From an uncultured Hyphomonadaceae bacterium (lineage in GTDB: Bacteria; Pseudomonadota; Alphaproteobacteria; Caulobacterales; Hyphomonadaceae): a DNA stretch of 64,000 nucleotides. This document shows positions 8,217 through 18,148 of this stretch, piece after piece (positions within the stretch are counted from its first letter, which is position 1; every line of letters begins with the position of its first letter). Location of the stretch: contig CAJXOF010000003.1 of assembly GCA_913057945.1 (NCBI GenBank), forward strand, positions 248,001 through 312,000. The letters run 5' to 3'. The notes beneath the pieces are model-generated. The model saw only the letters and a list, made by a program, of their open reading frames with translations, had not been told where the DNA came from and did no database searches. The translations under genes and the position numbers were made by a program.

Positions 8217-11200
8217 TCAGAAACGGAGTTTGACGGCGGCGTTGGCTGTGATTGCGGTTGCATCCGTCGAGAATTCGCCGTCCACGCCGAACCGGATTTT
8301 CAGGAGTTCGGAGCCTGCCAGGAGCGAGAGCCCCACCGTGGCCGCGTCTTCGAAGGCTTCCGTCGCGCTCAGCGTGAAGCTGTCCTCATAGCCGACGAAC
8401 CCGGCATCCACCTCATAAGGCGTTGAGGACAATGTGGAGCGATAGCCGATGTCCAGACCGGCGCGGACCATGGGCCGGTCCCGGTTGGAGCTTGTATAGC
8501 TGGAATAGGCTGGCCCGGAGCGAGATGGGTCCATGCCGCCGCGCCAGACATACGCAAAGCCGAGCCCTGCATCGGCAGTGACCCGGCCGGTGCTCGCATC
8601 GCTGACCCACAAATTGAGGCCGTTCGAGGCGGTTTCCGAGTAACCATCCTGATCGAGCTTGAAATAGTCGACGCCAACAGAAGGCGTCATCCTGAAGCCA
8701 CCAGAGCCGAACTCCGTCGAGGCGACAAGCGAGGCGGCGGTGGTTAGTCCGTCCCAGGTGCCGCTGACTTCAGAGACATAGTCTTCAAACTCGATTTCGC
8801 GATAGCTCGAATGATCGATTTTCGCGACCTGGCCGACCGCCTGGAGGTTGATCCAGCCTATTTGTTCCGACGCATAAACGCCAAGACCCAGGCTTTTCAT
8901 GGTCACCGGGTTTTCGCCGCCTGTTTTCTCCTCGAACTTGCCATCTGTCATTGTGCCCATGAGGCCGACGGCGTCGAGGCCGAACAGGGACCAGTCATAA
9001 CCAAGCGCGAGCCCGAGGCCGCGGCCATCATAACCTGGCCCCTCATCGGACCCGTCATAGCTGACATGGGAATAGGTTTCCTGCACCCAGGCGCCATTGC
9101 CCGACTCGCTGGAGGCACGGGTAAATTCCAGATGGCTTCTCAGTGCGCCGAAGGCGGCATTCGACTGGGATTCCAGATAGCGCGTGGCAGCGTCAGTACG
9201 CTGCGGCAGGAGCAGATTATAGGCTTCCAGGAAATCATGCTCGGTCGAGAGCTGGGTAATGGCCGAGCCGATATCATCGTCACTGGTTGCAACATTCAGG
9301 ATTGCGGTGAGTGCATTGGACTGGTTGCCATCGAGCTTGAGCTCGTCTGCAGTCTTCAGACGGAAGCCGAGACTGAGGTAATCCGTAGTCGAACTCTCGG
9401 TCTGCAAGGTGACATTGTAGATCCATGGGACATTTTCCGTCGAAAGTTCTGTCGCCTCTTCGTCATAGGTCAATGACCCGGCCTCGATCAGGGTGACGGC
9501 GAAGTCGCCATCAATGAAAGAACTGAGTGTCGGCCGTATCAGCGTGTCGCTGCCGAGGGCTGCAGTCCCGGAGACCGAGATAAAGGGCGCGGTTCGCAGG
9601 TTTTGCGGATCAATCTCGAACTCCAGCGTCGAGCCCCCTGTAACCGAGAGGGACGCCAATTGTAGCGACGTGTCCTCCAGCAGGATGATTTCAGACTCCG
9701 AGATCGTCGCATCGAGTCCGTAGGAATCGCTGGTCAAATTGCCTGTGAGCAGAGTGGAGGAGAGCAGGTCGAGCGTTCCGGTGGCCGAGCCGAAATCGAA
9801 ATCTCCTTCGATTTCGCTGTTTTCCACCAGCATGCTCAGCGTGTTGCCCGCAAAGTATGTGTCCCCCAGAAACTCGGCGTCGGAGAGTTGGAATGTTGCA
9901 TCGCCAGTTCCAAAGTGGATGTCCCCCGCCAGGCCGCCATCGAGGATTTGCAAAGTATCATCGCCGCTGCCGAAAAGGATGTGGCCATAGATCGTTGGCT
10001 CGGTCACATCGTCTTCGTCGATCTCGTCATCATCGTTGACGTCTTCGGTGGGCGTTTCCTGATACTGGAGAATGGTGGCACCGCCGCTTTGCGCCGACAG
10101 GTCAATCGCCACGGACGAACCTGTCTCAGTATCCTCCCGGCCGTCCGAAATGAGCAGGGCCGAGATCGCACCCGTGTTCGTTATGGAGCGCAGCGTGTCA
10201 CTCTCGTCAGTGATTGCGGTCGCCGCGCCGCCATACCCATTCGAGGAGGCTGTGATTGATCCGCTGTTCAGGATCGATTCCAGGGTGCTTCCGCTGGAGA
10301 TGACCAGTGCCTGGGCTGTGTCATCCGTCAACGTATAGGTCGTAGCCGCGATGGTTCCGGAATTTTCAAGCGTGCCGATGGACGTGCTGTCGCCAAGCAG
10401 GACGGCCACCGATGAGGCCTCATACGCGGTCGCCTGGATGGAGCCGGAGTTCAGGATGCCGCCGTTGAGCGTCACGGTGCCAGTCCCGTCCTCTGACCCG
10501 GCAATCGACAGGGCCGTCGCATCGAACCCGATGTTCAGGCCGCTCGCATAGATTGTCCCGCGATTGATCAGTCCCTGATCATAGGAGAATGTGGCAAGCA
10601 CTTCGTCCACATCGTCGTCATCATCATCGTCGGTCGTATCCCGAACGGTCTCGACGACGCCCGAGAAGACCAGGTTCTCTCCCGCATTTGCCTGAATATC
10701 GAGGGCGGGGGCGGAGCCGTAACTGTAGATCCGCCCGGTCGAACGATTATCATCGAAATCGTCGATAGTGTCCTTGGTTTCATCGTCCTCGTCCTCTTCC
10801 GAAGTGAAATCATCGACCGCGCCATTGATCAGGAGTCCCTGGCCAAGGCTGCCAGTGATCCGGACACTGTTTGTGTTGTCATACAGGTCATCTGCGTCAC
10901 GGCGATCTGCAACTGCTTCGGTGTCATCATCGATATAGATGGGCGCGATGTAATTGGTGGCTGTTGTGCTGGTGAAGCCGGTCGAACTGATCGAGCTTTC
11001 AAGGGTCAGATTGCCGGAAATGTCGCCATCAATTTTCAGGGCGGAGGCGTTCGCGCCCTGAACCGTGATGGCGCCGCTGACCAGTACGTCGCCATCGACG
11101 TCGTCGGCGAGGGCGAGGCCGCGGGCATTGTCGCCAAGGACTGAGATCGACCCTTGCTGTGTGTAGTCGCCGGCAAGCGCCGATCCGATGAGGACGCCCG

Positions 11201-11756
11201 CTGAATCATTGCCTTCGATGACAAGGGTGGAGCCGTGGTCCAGGACTATGTCACCGGTGACGGTGCCACTACCATCGACAAGAATGCCGATACGATTGCT
11301 GCCTAGGGCCAGCGGTCCGTCGAGGTCATCATCATCATCCTCGTCTTCCCGGTCATAGTCTTCCAGGAATTCGATGGAGCCCGCATGGGTGAGGCTGGTG
11401 ACCGTGTCCGTGCGGATGGCGATCCCGATGACATCGTCGGTATCCTCCGCGAGAATCTCCCCTTCCTGGGTGACGGTATTGTCGGAATCGATCGTGATCG
11501 CGGTTGTTCCGGACAGGTCAGTCAGGTCGATTTCTCCGTCCTCCGTGACAGTGACGTCATCGGCTTGCCCGGCATTGGCGGTCGAGGTCTGGACGGGGGT
11601 GGTGGTGGAGTCGTCTATCTCGACTGCCCAGACAGGGAGCGCAGTCGACATACCCAGCACAATGATCAGCCCACGTTTCATCCTGTTGGAAAGACTTATC
11701 GGGCGGCTCGAGGTGTGTATCCTTAAAGTATTGTTATTTAATGAAAAATCGTCCAT
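8217..11756 (-). CDS. Large acidic autotransporter (type Va)
   Basis: A 1179-residue protein. The signal peptide is around MKRGLIIVLGMSTALPVWA. The long passenger is rich in Gly, Ser, Thr and Asp with repeated beta-helix-like units (for example ILNSGSITA, SITNTGAISA). The autotransporter barrel covers about 905-1179 and ends in KLRF. The passenger is interrupted by poly-acidic blocks at about 132-147, 276-292, 319-337, 374-386 and 571-586. GGAG lies 9 nt before the ATG at 11756, giving an extended N-region; ATG 11681 is the alternative start. The passenger is probably surface-exposed. It has no recognisable enzyme domain, so adhesion or cation binding is only a guess. It is in one transcription unit with the bamA-like gene. 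Confidence 0.88.
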   Translation of the reverse strand: MDDFSLNNNTLRIHTSSRPISLSNRMKRGLIIVLGMSTALPVWAVEIDDSTTTPVQTSTANAGQADDVTVTEDGEIDLTDLSGTTAITIDSDNTVTQEGEILAEDTDDVIGIAIRTDTVTSLTHAGSIEFLEDYDREDEDDDDDLDGPLALGSNRIGILVDGSGTVTGDIVLDHGSTLVIEGNDSAGVLIGSALAGDYTQQGSISVLGDNARGLALADDVDGDVLVSGAITVQGANASALKIDGDISGNLTLESSISSTGFTSTTATNYIAPIYIDDDTEAVADRRDADDLYDNTNSVRITGSLGQGLLINGAVDDFTSEEDEDDETKDTIDDFDDNRSTGRIYSYGSAPALDIQANAGENLVFSGVVETVRDTTDDDDDDDVDEVLATFSYDQGLINRGTIYASGLNIGFDATALSIAGSEDGTGTVTLNGGILNSGSIQATAYEASSVAVLLGDSTSIGTLENSGTIAATTYTLTDDTAQALVISSGSTLESILNSGSITASSNGYGGAATAITDESDTLRSITNTGAISALLISDGREDTETGSSVAIDLSAQSGGATILQYQETPTEDVNDDDEIDEDDVTEPTIYGHILFGSGDDTLQILDGGLAGDIHFGTGDATFQLSDAEFLGDTYFAGNTLSMLVENSEIEGDFDFGSATGTLDLLSSTLLTGNLTSDSYGLDATISESEIILLEDTSLQLASLSVTGGSTLEFEIDPQNLRTAPFISVSGTAALGSDTLIRPTLSSFIDGDFAVTLIEAGSLTYDEEATELSTENVPWIYNVTLQTESSTTDYLSLGFRLKTADELKLDGNQSNALTAILNVATSDDDIGSAITQLSTEHDFLEAYNLLLPQRTDAATRYLESQSNAAFGALRSHLEFTRASSESGNGAWVQETYSHVSYDGSDEGPGYDGRGLGLALGYDWSLFGLDAVGLMGTMTDGKFEEKTGGENPVTMKSLGLGVYASEQIGWINLQAVGQVAKIDHSSYREIEFEDYVSEVSGTWDGLTTAASLVASTEFGSGGFRMTPSVGVDYFKLDQDGYSETASNGLNLWVSDASTGRVTADAGLGFAYVWRGGMDPSRSGPAYSSYTSSNRDRPMVRAGLDIGYRSTLSSTPYEVDAGFVGYEDSFTLSATEAFEDAATVGLSLLAGSELLKIRFGVDGEFSTDATAITANAAVKLRF

Positions 11757-12071
11757 GTTCGCGCGCTCCGCATCGGTCTGTCCTAGTGCGTTACGGGAGC
11801 GTCTTGTCTGAACTTTGCCAGAATGTGCCGCTTGTCAGCGAGAATTTGTCAGCCTGACATATTTGACGTGAAAGGGGGTGGCGCGCTTGCCGGAATGCGC
11901 AGTGGGCGATCCCGCTGCAACATTCTCGCAACAATACTGTGGTGAACGAGCGGGCCTGAGCCGGTTTGAACAAAAAGTGCAACAAAATGCAGGACATTGC
12001 GACGGAAACTGCAGCGTGGCGCGTTTAACCCGGGAACATGTTCACAGCCAGAATGCTGGAAAGAGACAAGA
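11757..12071. other. Divergent control region between autotransporter and macA
   Basis: About 315 bases without a gene, containing the start regions of both flanking genes. Visible elements are TGTCAG at 11833-11838, a perfect palindrome TGTCAGCCTGACA at 11847-11859, and several GCAACA/GTGCAACA words at about 11918-11990. No clear sigma-70 promoter could be assigned. Confidence 0.55.
11833..11859. promoter_or_regulatory. Candidate operator: TGTCAG repeats and palindrome
   Basis: A TGTCAG half-site (11833-11838) is followed 14 bp later by the same half-site inside the perfect 6-1-6 palindrome TGTCAGCCTGACA (11847-11859). The layout suggests a dimeric regulator acting on the autotransporter or macA promoter. 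The binding protein is unknown. Confidence 0.4.
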
Positions 12072-13373
12072 ATGAGTATTTTCGGGAAACGATCTCGCTG
12101 GGTGATCGCTATCGTCTTCATTTTGGCCATTGGCGGGGCCGTCTGGTTCGTGAAATCGAATTTGGCCAGTTCCACAACGCCAACCTATGAAACCTCCACC
12201 GCGCGGAAAGGCGATCTCGAAGTCACGATTTCGGCTGCGGGCACACTCGCGCCCAAGGAGATGGTCGAAGTTGGCGCCCAGGTGTCCGGGCAGCTGGAAG
12301 AGCTGTTTGTGGATGTCGGCGATGAGGTTGAGAAAGGTCAATTGCTCGCGCAGATTGATGCCACGATTGCTCAGAACACGGTCGAGGCCCAGCAGGCCCA
12401 GCTCAATGCGCTATATGCGTCCCGGCGCCAGCAGACAGCATCCCTCAAACTCGCCAAGGCCGATGCGGACCGGGCCAACATGCTGTTCGAAGCGGATGCC
12501 ATTGCGCGGGCCGACTATGAAGCCACGCTGTCCGAACTGGAGATTTCCGAAGGGAAGCTGGACGCAATCAATGCCCAGATTGCGCAGCAGACCTCCAGCC
12601 TCCGGGCCGACGAGGCCAATCTCGAATTCACGAAAATCTACGCGCCCATTACGGGCACGGTCGTATCGCTCAGCGCCTCCGAAGGCCAGACGCTGAATGC
12701 GAACCAGACCGCTCCGATCATCATGACCATTGCAGACCTCGGCATCATGACCGTTGAAGCTGACGTGTCCGAAGCCGACGTGCTGCGCGTCTCGAAAGGC
12801 CAGCAGGCCTGGTTCACCACGCTGGGCGATTCAGACCATAAATGGGAAACCGAAGTGCGTCAGGTTCTGCCTACGCCGGAAGTCGTCAATGATGTCGTGC
12901 TCTACAAGGCGCTCCTCGACGTGGAGAACCCGAACGGAATCCTGCGCAGTGACATGACGGCCCAGGTCTTCTTCATTCAGGGCCAGGCCGAGGATGCTAT
13001 CCTCATTCCGGTCACGGCGCTTCAGGCGCGCCCAGAGCGACCGGAAGGCACACAAGGCCAGCGCGCTGCGCGCCCCGAAGGTGAGAGCCCCCAAGGTGAT
13101 CGCGGCGCGAATGGCCCAAGGCAGGCCCTTCGCGATGCGCGAGAACAATATCCTGACGCGGAAATGGGCATGGTGCTGAAACTCGATGCCAATGGGGAAG
13201 CCATACCGCAACCCGTTCTGATTGGTTTGCAGACACGTACGAGCGCCGAGATTCTATTCGGCCTGTCGGAAGGCGATGACGTGGTCACAGGTCAGGTCAC
13301 GATACAGCCGAGACAGTCGACAGAGCGTCGTAACAACGATCAGCGGCGTCCCATGGGCCCGCCCCCGGTATAG
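12072..13373 (+). CDS. macA: MacA-type efflux periplasmic adaptor
   Basis: This 433-residue protein has one N-terminal membrane anchor (WVIAIVFILAIGGAVWFV). Then come the lipoyl-like half motif MVEVGAQVSGQLEELFVDVG, a coiled-coil hairpin of about 80 residues, the second half motif FTKIYAPITGTVVSLSASEG, and a beta-barrel domain. It joins the MacB ATPase to the outer-membrane channel encoded in the same operon. The region at about 315-365 is an unusual Arg/Glu/Pro/Gly-rich insertion in the membrane-proximal part. ATG 12072 matches the anchor; the longer frame to 11997 is rejected. Confidence 0.92.
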   Translation: MSIFGKRSRWVIAIVFILAIGGAVWFVKSNLASSTTPTYETSTARKGDLEVTISAAGTLAPKEMVEVGAQVSGQLEELFVDVGDEVEKGQLLAQIDATIAQNTVEAQQAQLNALYASRRQQTASLKLAKADADRANMLFEADAIARADYEATLSELEISEGKLDAINAQIAQQTSSLRADEANLEFTKIYAPITGTVVSLSASEGQTLNANQTAPIIMTIADLGIMTVEADVSEADVLRVSKGQQAWFTTLGDSDHKWETEVRQVLPTPEVVNDVVLYKALLDVENPNGILRSDMTAQVFFIQGQAEDAILIPVTALQARPERPEGTQGQRAARPEGESPQGDRGANGPRQALRDAREQYPDAEMGMVLKLDANGEAIPQPVLIGLQTRTSAEILFGLSEGDDVVTGQVTIQPRQSTERRNNDQRRPMGPPPV

Positions 13374-13384
13374 GACGCAGCATC

Positions 13385-15322
13385 ATGTCAGATCCCTTGC
13401 TGCACCTGCAGGACATTCGGCGCGTCTATGGAAAGGGCGATGCGGAAGTCCGCGCCCTCGACGGCGTTGATCTTACCATCCGCGAAGGCGAGTTCGTGGC
13501 GATTGTCGGACAATCGGGCTCCGGCAAATCGACCCTGATGAATTTGCTCGGCTGTCTCGACCGCCCGACCTCCGGCACCTATCGCATTCATGGGCAAGAT
13601 GTGTCCGATATGGATGCCGACGCGCTGGCCGCGTTGCGACGCCGGACCTTCGGATTCGTGTTCCAGCGCTACAATCTGCTCGCCAATGTGAGCGCGTCGG
13701 AGAATGTCGAAATTCCTGCGATCTATGCCGGGATACGCCAGTCCGAGCGGAAAGCGCGCGCACACGAGCTGCTCGGCCGGCTGGGCCTTGGGGGCCGCGA
13801 GAAAAGCCGACCGGGCCAATTGTCGGGTGGCCAGCAGCAGCGCGTCGCCGTTGCCCGGGCGCTGATGAATGACGCCGAAGTCATTCTTGCGGATGAGCCG
13901 ACCGGCGCGCTCGATACTGGCACCAGCGAGGAGTTGCTCGAACTGCTCGAAGAGCTGCACCGCTCCGGCCGCACCGTGATCCTGATCACCCACGATCAGC
14001 ATGTCGCCGAGCGGGCCGACCGGACCATTGAGCTGAGGGACGGCAAGATCGTCTCGGATTCCGGGTTCGTGGAACGTGCGCAGGCAGCGTTTGACCAGGG
14101 GGAGGTCAAATCCTCTCCTTCCTTTTTCCTTCAGCTCACGGAGTCCATCAAGACCGCGTTCCGGTCCTTGCGCGCGAACCTTTTCCGTACGGCGCTGACC
14201 CTGTTGGGCGTGGTGATCGGTGTGGCGGCGGTGGTCGCGATGCTGGCGGTCGGACAGGGCAGTCAGCGAGACGTCATGGCACGGTTTGAGGACATGGGTG
14301 CAAATTTGCTCTTCGTCTCGCCCGGCGGTGATCGGGGCGCGCGCATGCGGGGCGACGCGATTGCGACCCTTACGCTGGAAGATGCTGAAGCGCTTAGGGA
14401 GCTCGACAACGTCCTCGCCGCCGTGCCCTCACGATCCGGATCAGCCACCTTGCGCCGCGGCAGTAATGACCATCGCGGTTCCGTCGAGGGAGTCTCCGAG
14501 GACTGGTTGCTCGCCAATACGCGAAATCTTGCCTATGGCTCATTCTTCACTGCTGAAGATGTGGACCGGCGGGTCGGTGTGGTCGTGCTGGGAACGACAA
14601 CGGCAGGCGAGCTGTTCGACAATGTGTCGGACGCGGTCGGCGAATATGTCTTCCTGGCCGGTGCTCCGTTTGAAATCGCGGGGATCCTTGAAGAAGAAGG
14701 GGCGAGTTCGTTCGGGCGCGACCAGGATGATCTGGCGCTTATTCCCATTACCACAGGCATGATGCGCGTGTTCGGCAGTTCCTATCTGTCGAGTGTGACG
14801 ATTGCGGTCGAAGATACGGATGTTATCTCTGACACCGAGACTCAGGCGAATGACCTCCTGCTCCAACGCCACGGGACACAGGACTTCCGGATACGGAACA
14901 CGGCTTCCCTCCTGGAATCCGTTCAGGAGACGCAAAACTCCTTCTCCATGCTGCTCGGGGCTGTCGCCTCCATCTCACTGCTGGTCGGTGGAATTGGCGT
15001 GATGAACATCATGCTGGTCAGCGTCTCTGAGCGCACGCGCGAAATCGGTGTCCGCATGGCCACCGGGGCGCGACGGTCCGACATTCTCGTGCAATTCATT
15101 GTGGAGGCCGTCGTTGTGTGCGCGCTGGGCGGCGTGATCGGTATTCTCACCGGTTTTGCCATCTGCGCCATCCTGGCAAATCTGGGCACCAGCATCGCGA
15201 TCACCCCGACGCCGGCGATCCTCGCTTTTTCAACAGCTTTCCTGACCGGGTTCGTGTTCGGCTTTCTGCCAGCGCGCAATGCCTCGCGGCTTGACCCGGT
15301 CCGGGCCCTTGCGGCGGAGTAA
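13385..15322 (+). CDS. macB: MacB-type ABC efflux transporter
   Basis: A 645-residue fusion of ATPase and membrane parts. The N-terminal ATPase (1-230) has Walker [10 protein letters not shown], signature [15 protein letters not shown] and Walker [13 protein letters not shown]. Then come the first membrane helix near 265-290, a large periplasmic MacB domain and three C-terminal helices of the FtsX type ([19 protein letters not shown]). This order is characteristic of MacB, which exports macrolides, lipopeptides or small toxins by mechanotransmission. It lies 11 bp after macA and 2 bp before the channel gene. The substrate cannot be read from sequence. Confidence 0.94.
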   Translation: MSDPLLHLQDIRRVYGKGDAEVRALDGVDLTIREGEFVAIVGQSGSGKSTLMNLLGCLDRPTSGTYRIHGQDVSDMDADALAALRRRTFGFVFQRYNLLANVSASENVEIPAIYAGIRQSERKARAHELLGRLGLGGREKSRPGQLSGGQQQRVAVARALMNDAEVILADEPTGALDTGTSEELLELLEELHRSGRTVILITHDQHVAERADRTIELRDGKIVSDSGFVERAQAAFDQGEVKSSPSFFLQLTESIKTAFRSLRANLFRTALTLLGVVIGVAAVVAMLAVGQGSQRDVMARFEDMGANLLFVSPGGDRGARMRGDAIATLTLEDAEALRELDNVLAAVPSRSGSATLRRGSNDHRGSVEGVSEDWLLANTRNLAYGSFFTAEDVDRRVGVVVLGTTTAGELFDNVSDAVGEYVFLAGAPFEIAGILEEEGASSFGRDQDDLALIPITTGMMRVFGSSYLSSVTIAVEDTDVISDTETQANDLLLQRHGTQDFRIRNTASLLESVQETQNSFSMLLGAVASISLLVGGIGVMNIMLVSVSERTREIGVRMATGARRSDILVQFIVEAVVVCALGGVIGILTGFAICAILANLGTSIAITPTPAILAFSTAFLTGFVFGFLPARNASRLDPVRALAAE

Positions 15323-15324
15323 TC

Positions 15325-16671
15325 ATGACCAGGATTTCCCTTCTTCCCCTTAGCCTGCTCGTTGTGGCTGCCGGATGCGCGAATACGCAGTCTTCCGACA
15401 TGCCTGAATCCTCGGTCAATCTTCCGGGCGCTTATGAGACGTCTGTCGAGGCTGATCCTGCCCTGCCTGACACAGCGCTCTGGTGGTCCAGTTTCGGAGA
15501 TGACTCCCTGGACGGGCTGGTCGATAGAGCCCTTCAGCAGAACAAATCGCTTGAGGCGGGATTGGCAAATGTCATTTCCGCACGTGCCGCGCTGCGCGTG
15601 GCGGAGTCCAATGCGCTGCCATCTCTATCGGCAAGCGCGAATGTCTCGACAGATAGCGAGTCCGATTTCAGTGATTTCTCCCGAAGCGCCCGTTTGTCCG
15701 CGAGCTACCAGCTTGATCTGTTTGGCAGTGTTGCCGCCTCTCGGGAGGCCGCCGGCGCCAGCCTGGACTCAGCGGAGTTTGCGCAGCGCGCGCTTGAGCT
15801 GAGCGTCGCTTCCGATCTGGCCACGAACTATTTCAACCTCCAGGCTGCACGCGAACAACTGGCCGTCGCGCGCGACAATCTGGATATTGCCGAGCGCATT
15901 TTCGAGATCGTTGAAGTGCGCTACGACGCGGGCGAAATTTCAGGCTTTGATCGGGCCAGCCAGGAAGCGGCGCTCGCCAATTCCCGGGCGCAGATTCCGC
16001 AGATCGAGCAGCAAATTCTGTCGCTGCGTACGGCGATTGCGATCCTTGTAGGGCAGGTGCCCCAGCAATTCGAAGTCGCAGTGGTCGATCTCTACGAAAC
16101 CGACCTTCCGGTGCCCGAGGCGGGCTTGCCGTCCGAACTATTGGTCCGTCGACCAGACATTCTTCAGGCCGAAGCAGATTTGCGGGCGGGACAGGCGAAT
16201 GTTCATGTCGCCCGGGTCGCCATGCTGCCAAGTGTCGATCTCGGCGCGGGCGTGACGACCTTGCTTACCTCCATGTCGGATCCGACTGCGAGCCTGTCGG
16301 CTGCTCTGTCGCAGACGATCTTCTCCGGCGGGGCGCTGGAAGCCCAGCTGGACAGCGCCAAGGCGCGCCGGACAGCCCTGCTCGCCAATTACGAACAGGC
16401 CATACTCACCGCCTTGCGCGAAGTGGACGTTGCCCTCTCGGCGATCAATACGAGCGCCCAGCGCGAAGCACAGCTCGACATTGCGCTGGCTGCCAGTCGC
16501 AAGGCGCTGGACTCGGCAGAGCTGCGTTACCGTGTGGGAACGGATGATCTGACAAGCCTGCTGTCAGCACAACAGACCTATTATTCTGCAACCCAGAGCG
16601 CGCTTGAGGCGCGCCGGGACAGGCTTACGGCCGTTATTGATCTCTATGTCGCGATGGGAGGCGGGTTCTAG
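15325..16671 (+). CDS. Outer-membrane efflux channel lipoprotein (TolC/NodT family)
   Basis: A 448-residue protein with a lipoprotein signal (LVVAAGCANTQ). Two internally similar TolC-type repeats follow, with hallmark helices such as LDLFGSVAASREAAGA and LRRPDILQAEADLRAGQANV, the second repeat ending TYYSATQSALEARRDRLTAVIDLYVAMGGG. The size and lipobox fit the NodT/OprM branch. It is the third gene of the macA-macB operon, so it is the dedicated exit duct of this pump. Confidence 0.93.
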   Translation: MTRISLLPLSLLVVAAGCANTQSSDMPESSVNLPGAYETSVEADPALPDTALWWSSFGDDSLDGLVDRALQQNKSLEAGLANVISARAALRVAESNALPSLSASANVSTDSESDFSDFSRSARLSASYQLDLFGSVAASREAAGASLDSAEFAQRALELSVASDLATNYFNLQAAREQLAVARDNLDIAERIFEIVEVRYDAGEISGFDRASQEAALANSRAQIPQIEQQILSLRTAIAILVGQVPQQFEVAVVDLYETDLPVPEAGLPSELLVRRPDILQAEADLRAGQANVHVARVAMLPSVDLGAGVTTLLTSMSDPTASLSAALSQTIFSGGALEAQLDSAKARRTALLANYEQAILTALREVDVALSAINTSAQREAQLDIALAASRKALDSAELRYRVGTDDLTSLLSAQQTYYSATQSALEARRDRLTAVIDLYVAMGGGF

Positions 16672-16675
16672 CAGT

Positions 16676-17461
16676 TCAGCGCCAGGTGAACTTGGCCGGA
16701 CGTTTCTCCAGGAAAGCGCTGTAGCCTTCCTGGAAATCGACATTCTTGAAACTCTCCAGAAATAGCGCTTTGGCTTCAGGGCTGTCGTCCCGCCAGCCCG
16801 CTTTCACTGCTTCGAATGTTCGCTTCATGGCCCCGTGCGACCAAAGCGAGTTGGCGGCGATCTGGCGGGCGGTATCGCGCGCCATCTGCAAGGCCGTTCC
16901 CCGCTCAGCAATATGCGTGACCAGCCCGATCCGGTGAGCTTCGTCGCAGTCGAAGAGCCGGCCGGTCAACAGCATGTCCTTCGCCGCAGGCACGCCGACA
17001 GTTTCGATCAGCCGCCGTGTATCATCGACGGGATAGACGAGGCCCAGCTTGGCGGGCGGTACGCCGAATTTCGATCCCTTGCCAGCGATGCGAATGTCGG
17101 TCGTCAGAGCCAGGCTGACCCCGCCGCCGACGCAGGCGCCTTCAATCGCGGCAATGACCGGCTTGGAACATTTGGCCAGGCTCGTCACGGCGTCTGAAAT
17201 CAGGTTGGCCGAGTGTTCGGCGCTTTCCGGTGTCGCATAGATGGTTTCGAATTCGGATATGTCCGCGCCCGCCGCAAAGGCCCCGGCCGTACCGCCATGA
17301 AGGATGACCGCCATGACGTCGGAATCCGTTTCGAGTTGTTTCACGAGGCCGGGGATCGCTTCCCACATGTCGCTCGACAGGGCATTGCGCCGTTCCGGCT
17401 TGTTGAGGATCAGTTCGCCGATCCCGTCGGAGACGGCGATACGAATGCGTTGGGAAGTCAT
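16676..17461 (-). CDS. Crotonase-family protein lacking both hydratase glutamates
   Basis: A 261-residue crotonase with clear CoA-binding motifs (KPERRNALSS, AGADISEFE). At the two sites where enoyl-CoA hydratases carry catalytic Glu it reads GGGVSLALTTDI (instead of GGGCE) and FGVPPAKLGLVYP (instead of PE). Classical water addition is therefore unlikely. Isomerase, decarboxylase, hydrolase or another crotonase chemistry is possible. ATG 17461 has a GAGGA ribosome site 6 nt upstream; the frame to 17608 is rejected. Its stop is 4 bp from that of the channel gene. It is divergent from the MarR regulator, which probably controls it. Confidence 0.85.
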   Translation of the reverse strand: MTSQRIRIAVSDGIGELILNKPERRNALSSDMWEAIPGLVKQLETDSDVMAVILHGGTAGAFAAGADISEFETIYATPESAEHSANLISDAVTSLAKCSKPVIAAIEGACVGGGVSLALTTDIRIAGKGSKFGVPPAKLGLVYPVDDTRRLIETVGVPAAKDMLLTGRLFDCDEAHRIGLVTHIAERGTALQMARDTARQIAANSLWSHGAMKRTFEAVKAGWRDDSPEAKALFLESFKNVDFQEGYSAFLEKRPAKFTWR

Positions 17462-17630
17462 GCTGTGTCCTCGGAACGTGTCATGATGGGCGCTTGCTGC
17501 ACCCTGCAATGCTTTCCAACGCTGTAAGGGAGCAAGGCTCAATCCGCTAGCCCGGCCTGGCTTTTTGCCACAGCCAAGGAGGGGGATGAACCGCCCCTGC
17601 CACTTCAAGTCCCTGATTTCTCGGCAGTTG

Positions 17631-17645
17631 TTGCAATTGACGCAA
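17631..17645. promoter_or_regulatory. Candidate MarR operator
   Basis: TTGC-AATTGAC-GCAA (17631-17645) lies 27 bp upstream of the MarR start in the gap it shares with the divergent crotonase gene. Autoregulation is the inference. Confidence 0.35.
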
Positions 17646-17671
17646 GCTTGGCTGTCTCTTTAGGTAAGGCC

Positions 17672-18148
17672 ATGGCCAAACATACACAGCTGCTGACCGC
17701 GATCCGCCAAATTACGCGCGCCATTGATCTGAACTCGAAGCGGCTGGCGAAAACGACCGGCCTGACGGCGCCACAATTGATGGTGCTCCAGACCCTGTCG
17801 AGTGCGGGGTCGGTCAAGCCGTCCGAAATTGCCCGGCAGGTCCACCTGTCGCAGGCCACGATCACGTCGATTGTTGATCGGCTGGAAGCGGCCGGCCTGG
17901 TCGAGCGGCAGAAGAACGAAACCGACCGCCGCGCGGTCGACGTCGTGATCACGGAAGCCGGGCGCAGGAGCCTCCACGAAGCGCCCGAAGCGCTTCAGGA
18001 AGGGTTCCTGAAGCGCTTCGATTCGCTTGAATTGTGGGAGCAGAGCCTGCTCATCTCATCGGTTCAGCGGCTCGCGGCCATGATGAATGCCGGCAGTCTG
18101 GACGCGGCGCCAATCCTGGAAGTCGGCGATCTCCAAAAAGAAGACTGA
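17672..18148 (+). CDS. MarR-family transcriptional regulator
   Basis: A 158-residue winged-helix regulator. The recognition region is KPSEIARQVHLSQATITSIVDRLEAAGLVERQ and the wing is NETDRRAVDVVITEAGR, both typical of MarR. The overall pattern (SKRLAKTTGLTAPQLMVLQ) resembles the EctR-like branch that responds to osmotic stress, which is notable beside proline genes; this resemblance is from memory. ATG 17672 is chosen over a TTG at 17648. Its stop abuts the proB stop, with no gap. Confidence 0.9.
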   Translation: MAKHTQLLTAIRQITRAIDLNSKRLAKTTGLTAPQLMVLQTLSSAGSVKPSEIARQVHLSQATITSIVDRLEAAGLVERQKNETDRRAVDVVITEAGRRSLHEAPEALQEGFLKRFDSLELWEQSLLISSVQRLAAMMNAGSLDAAPILEVGDLQKED

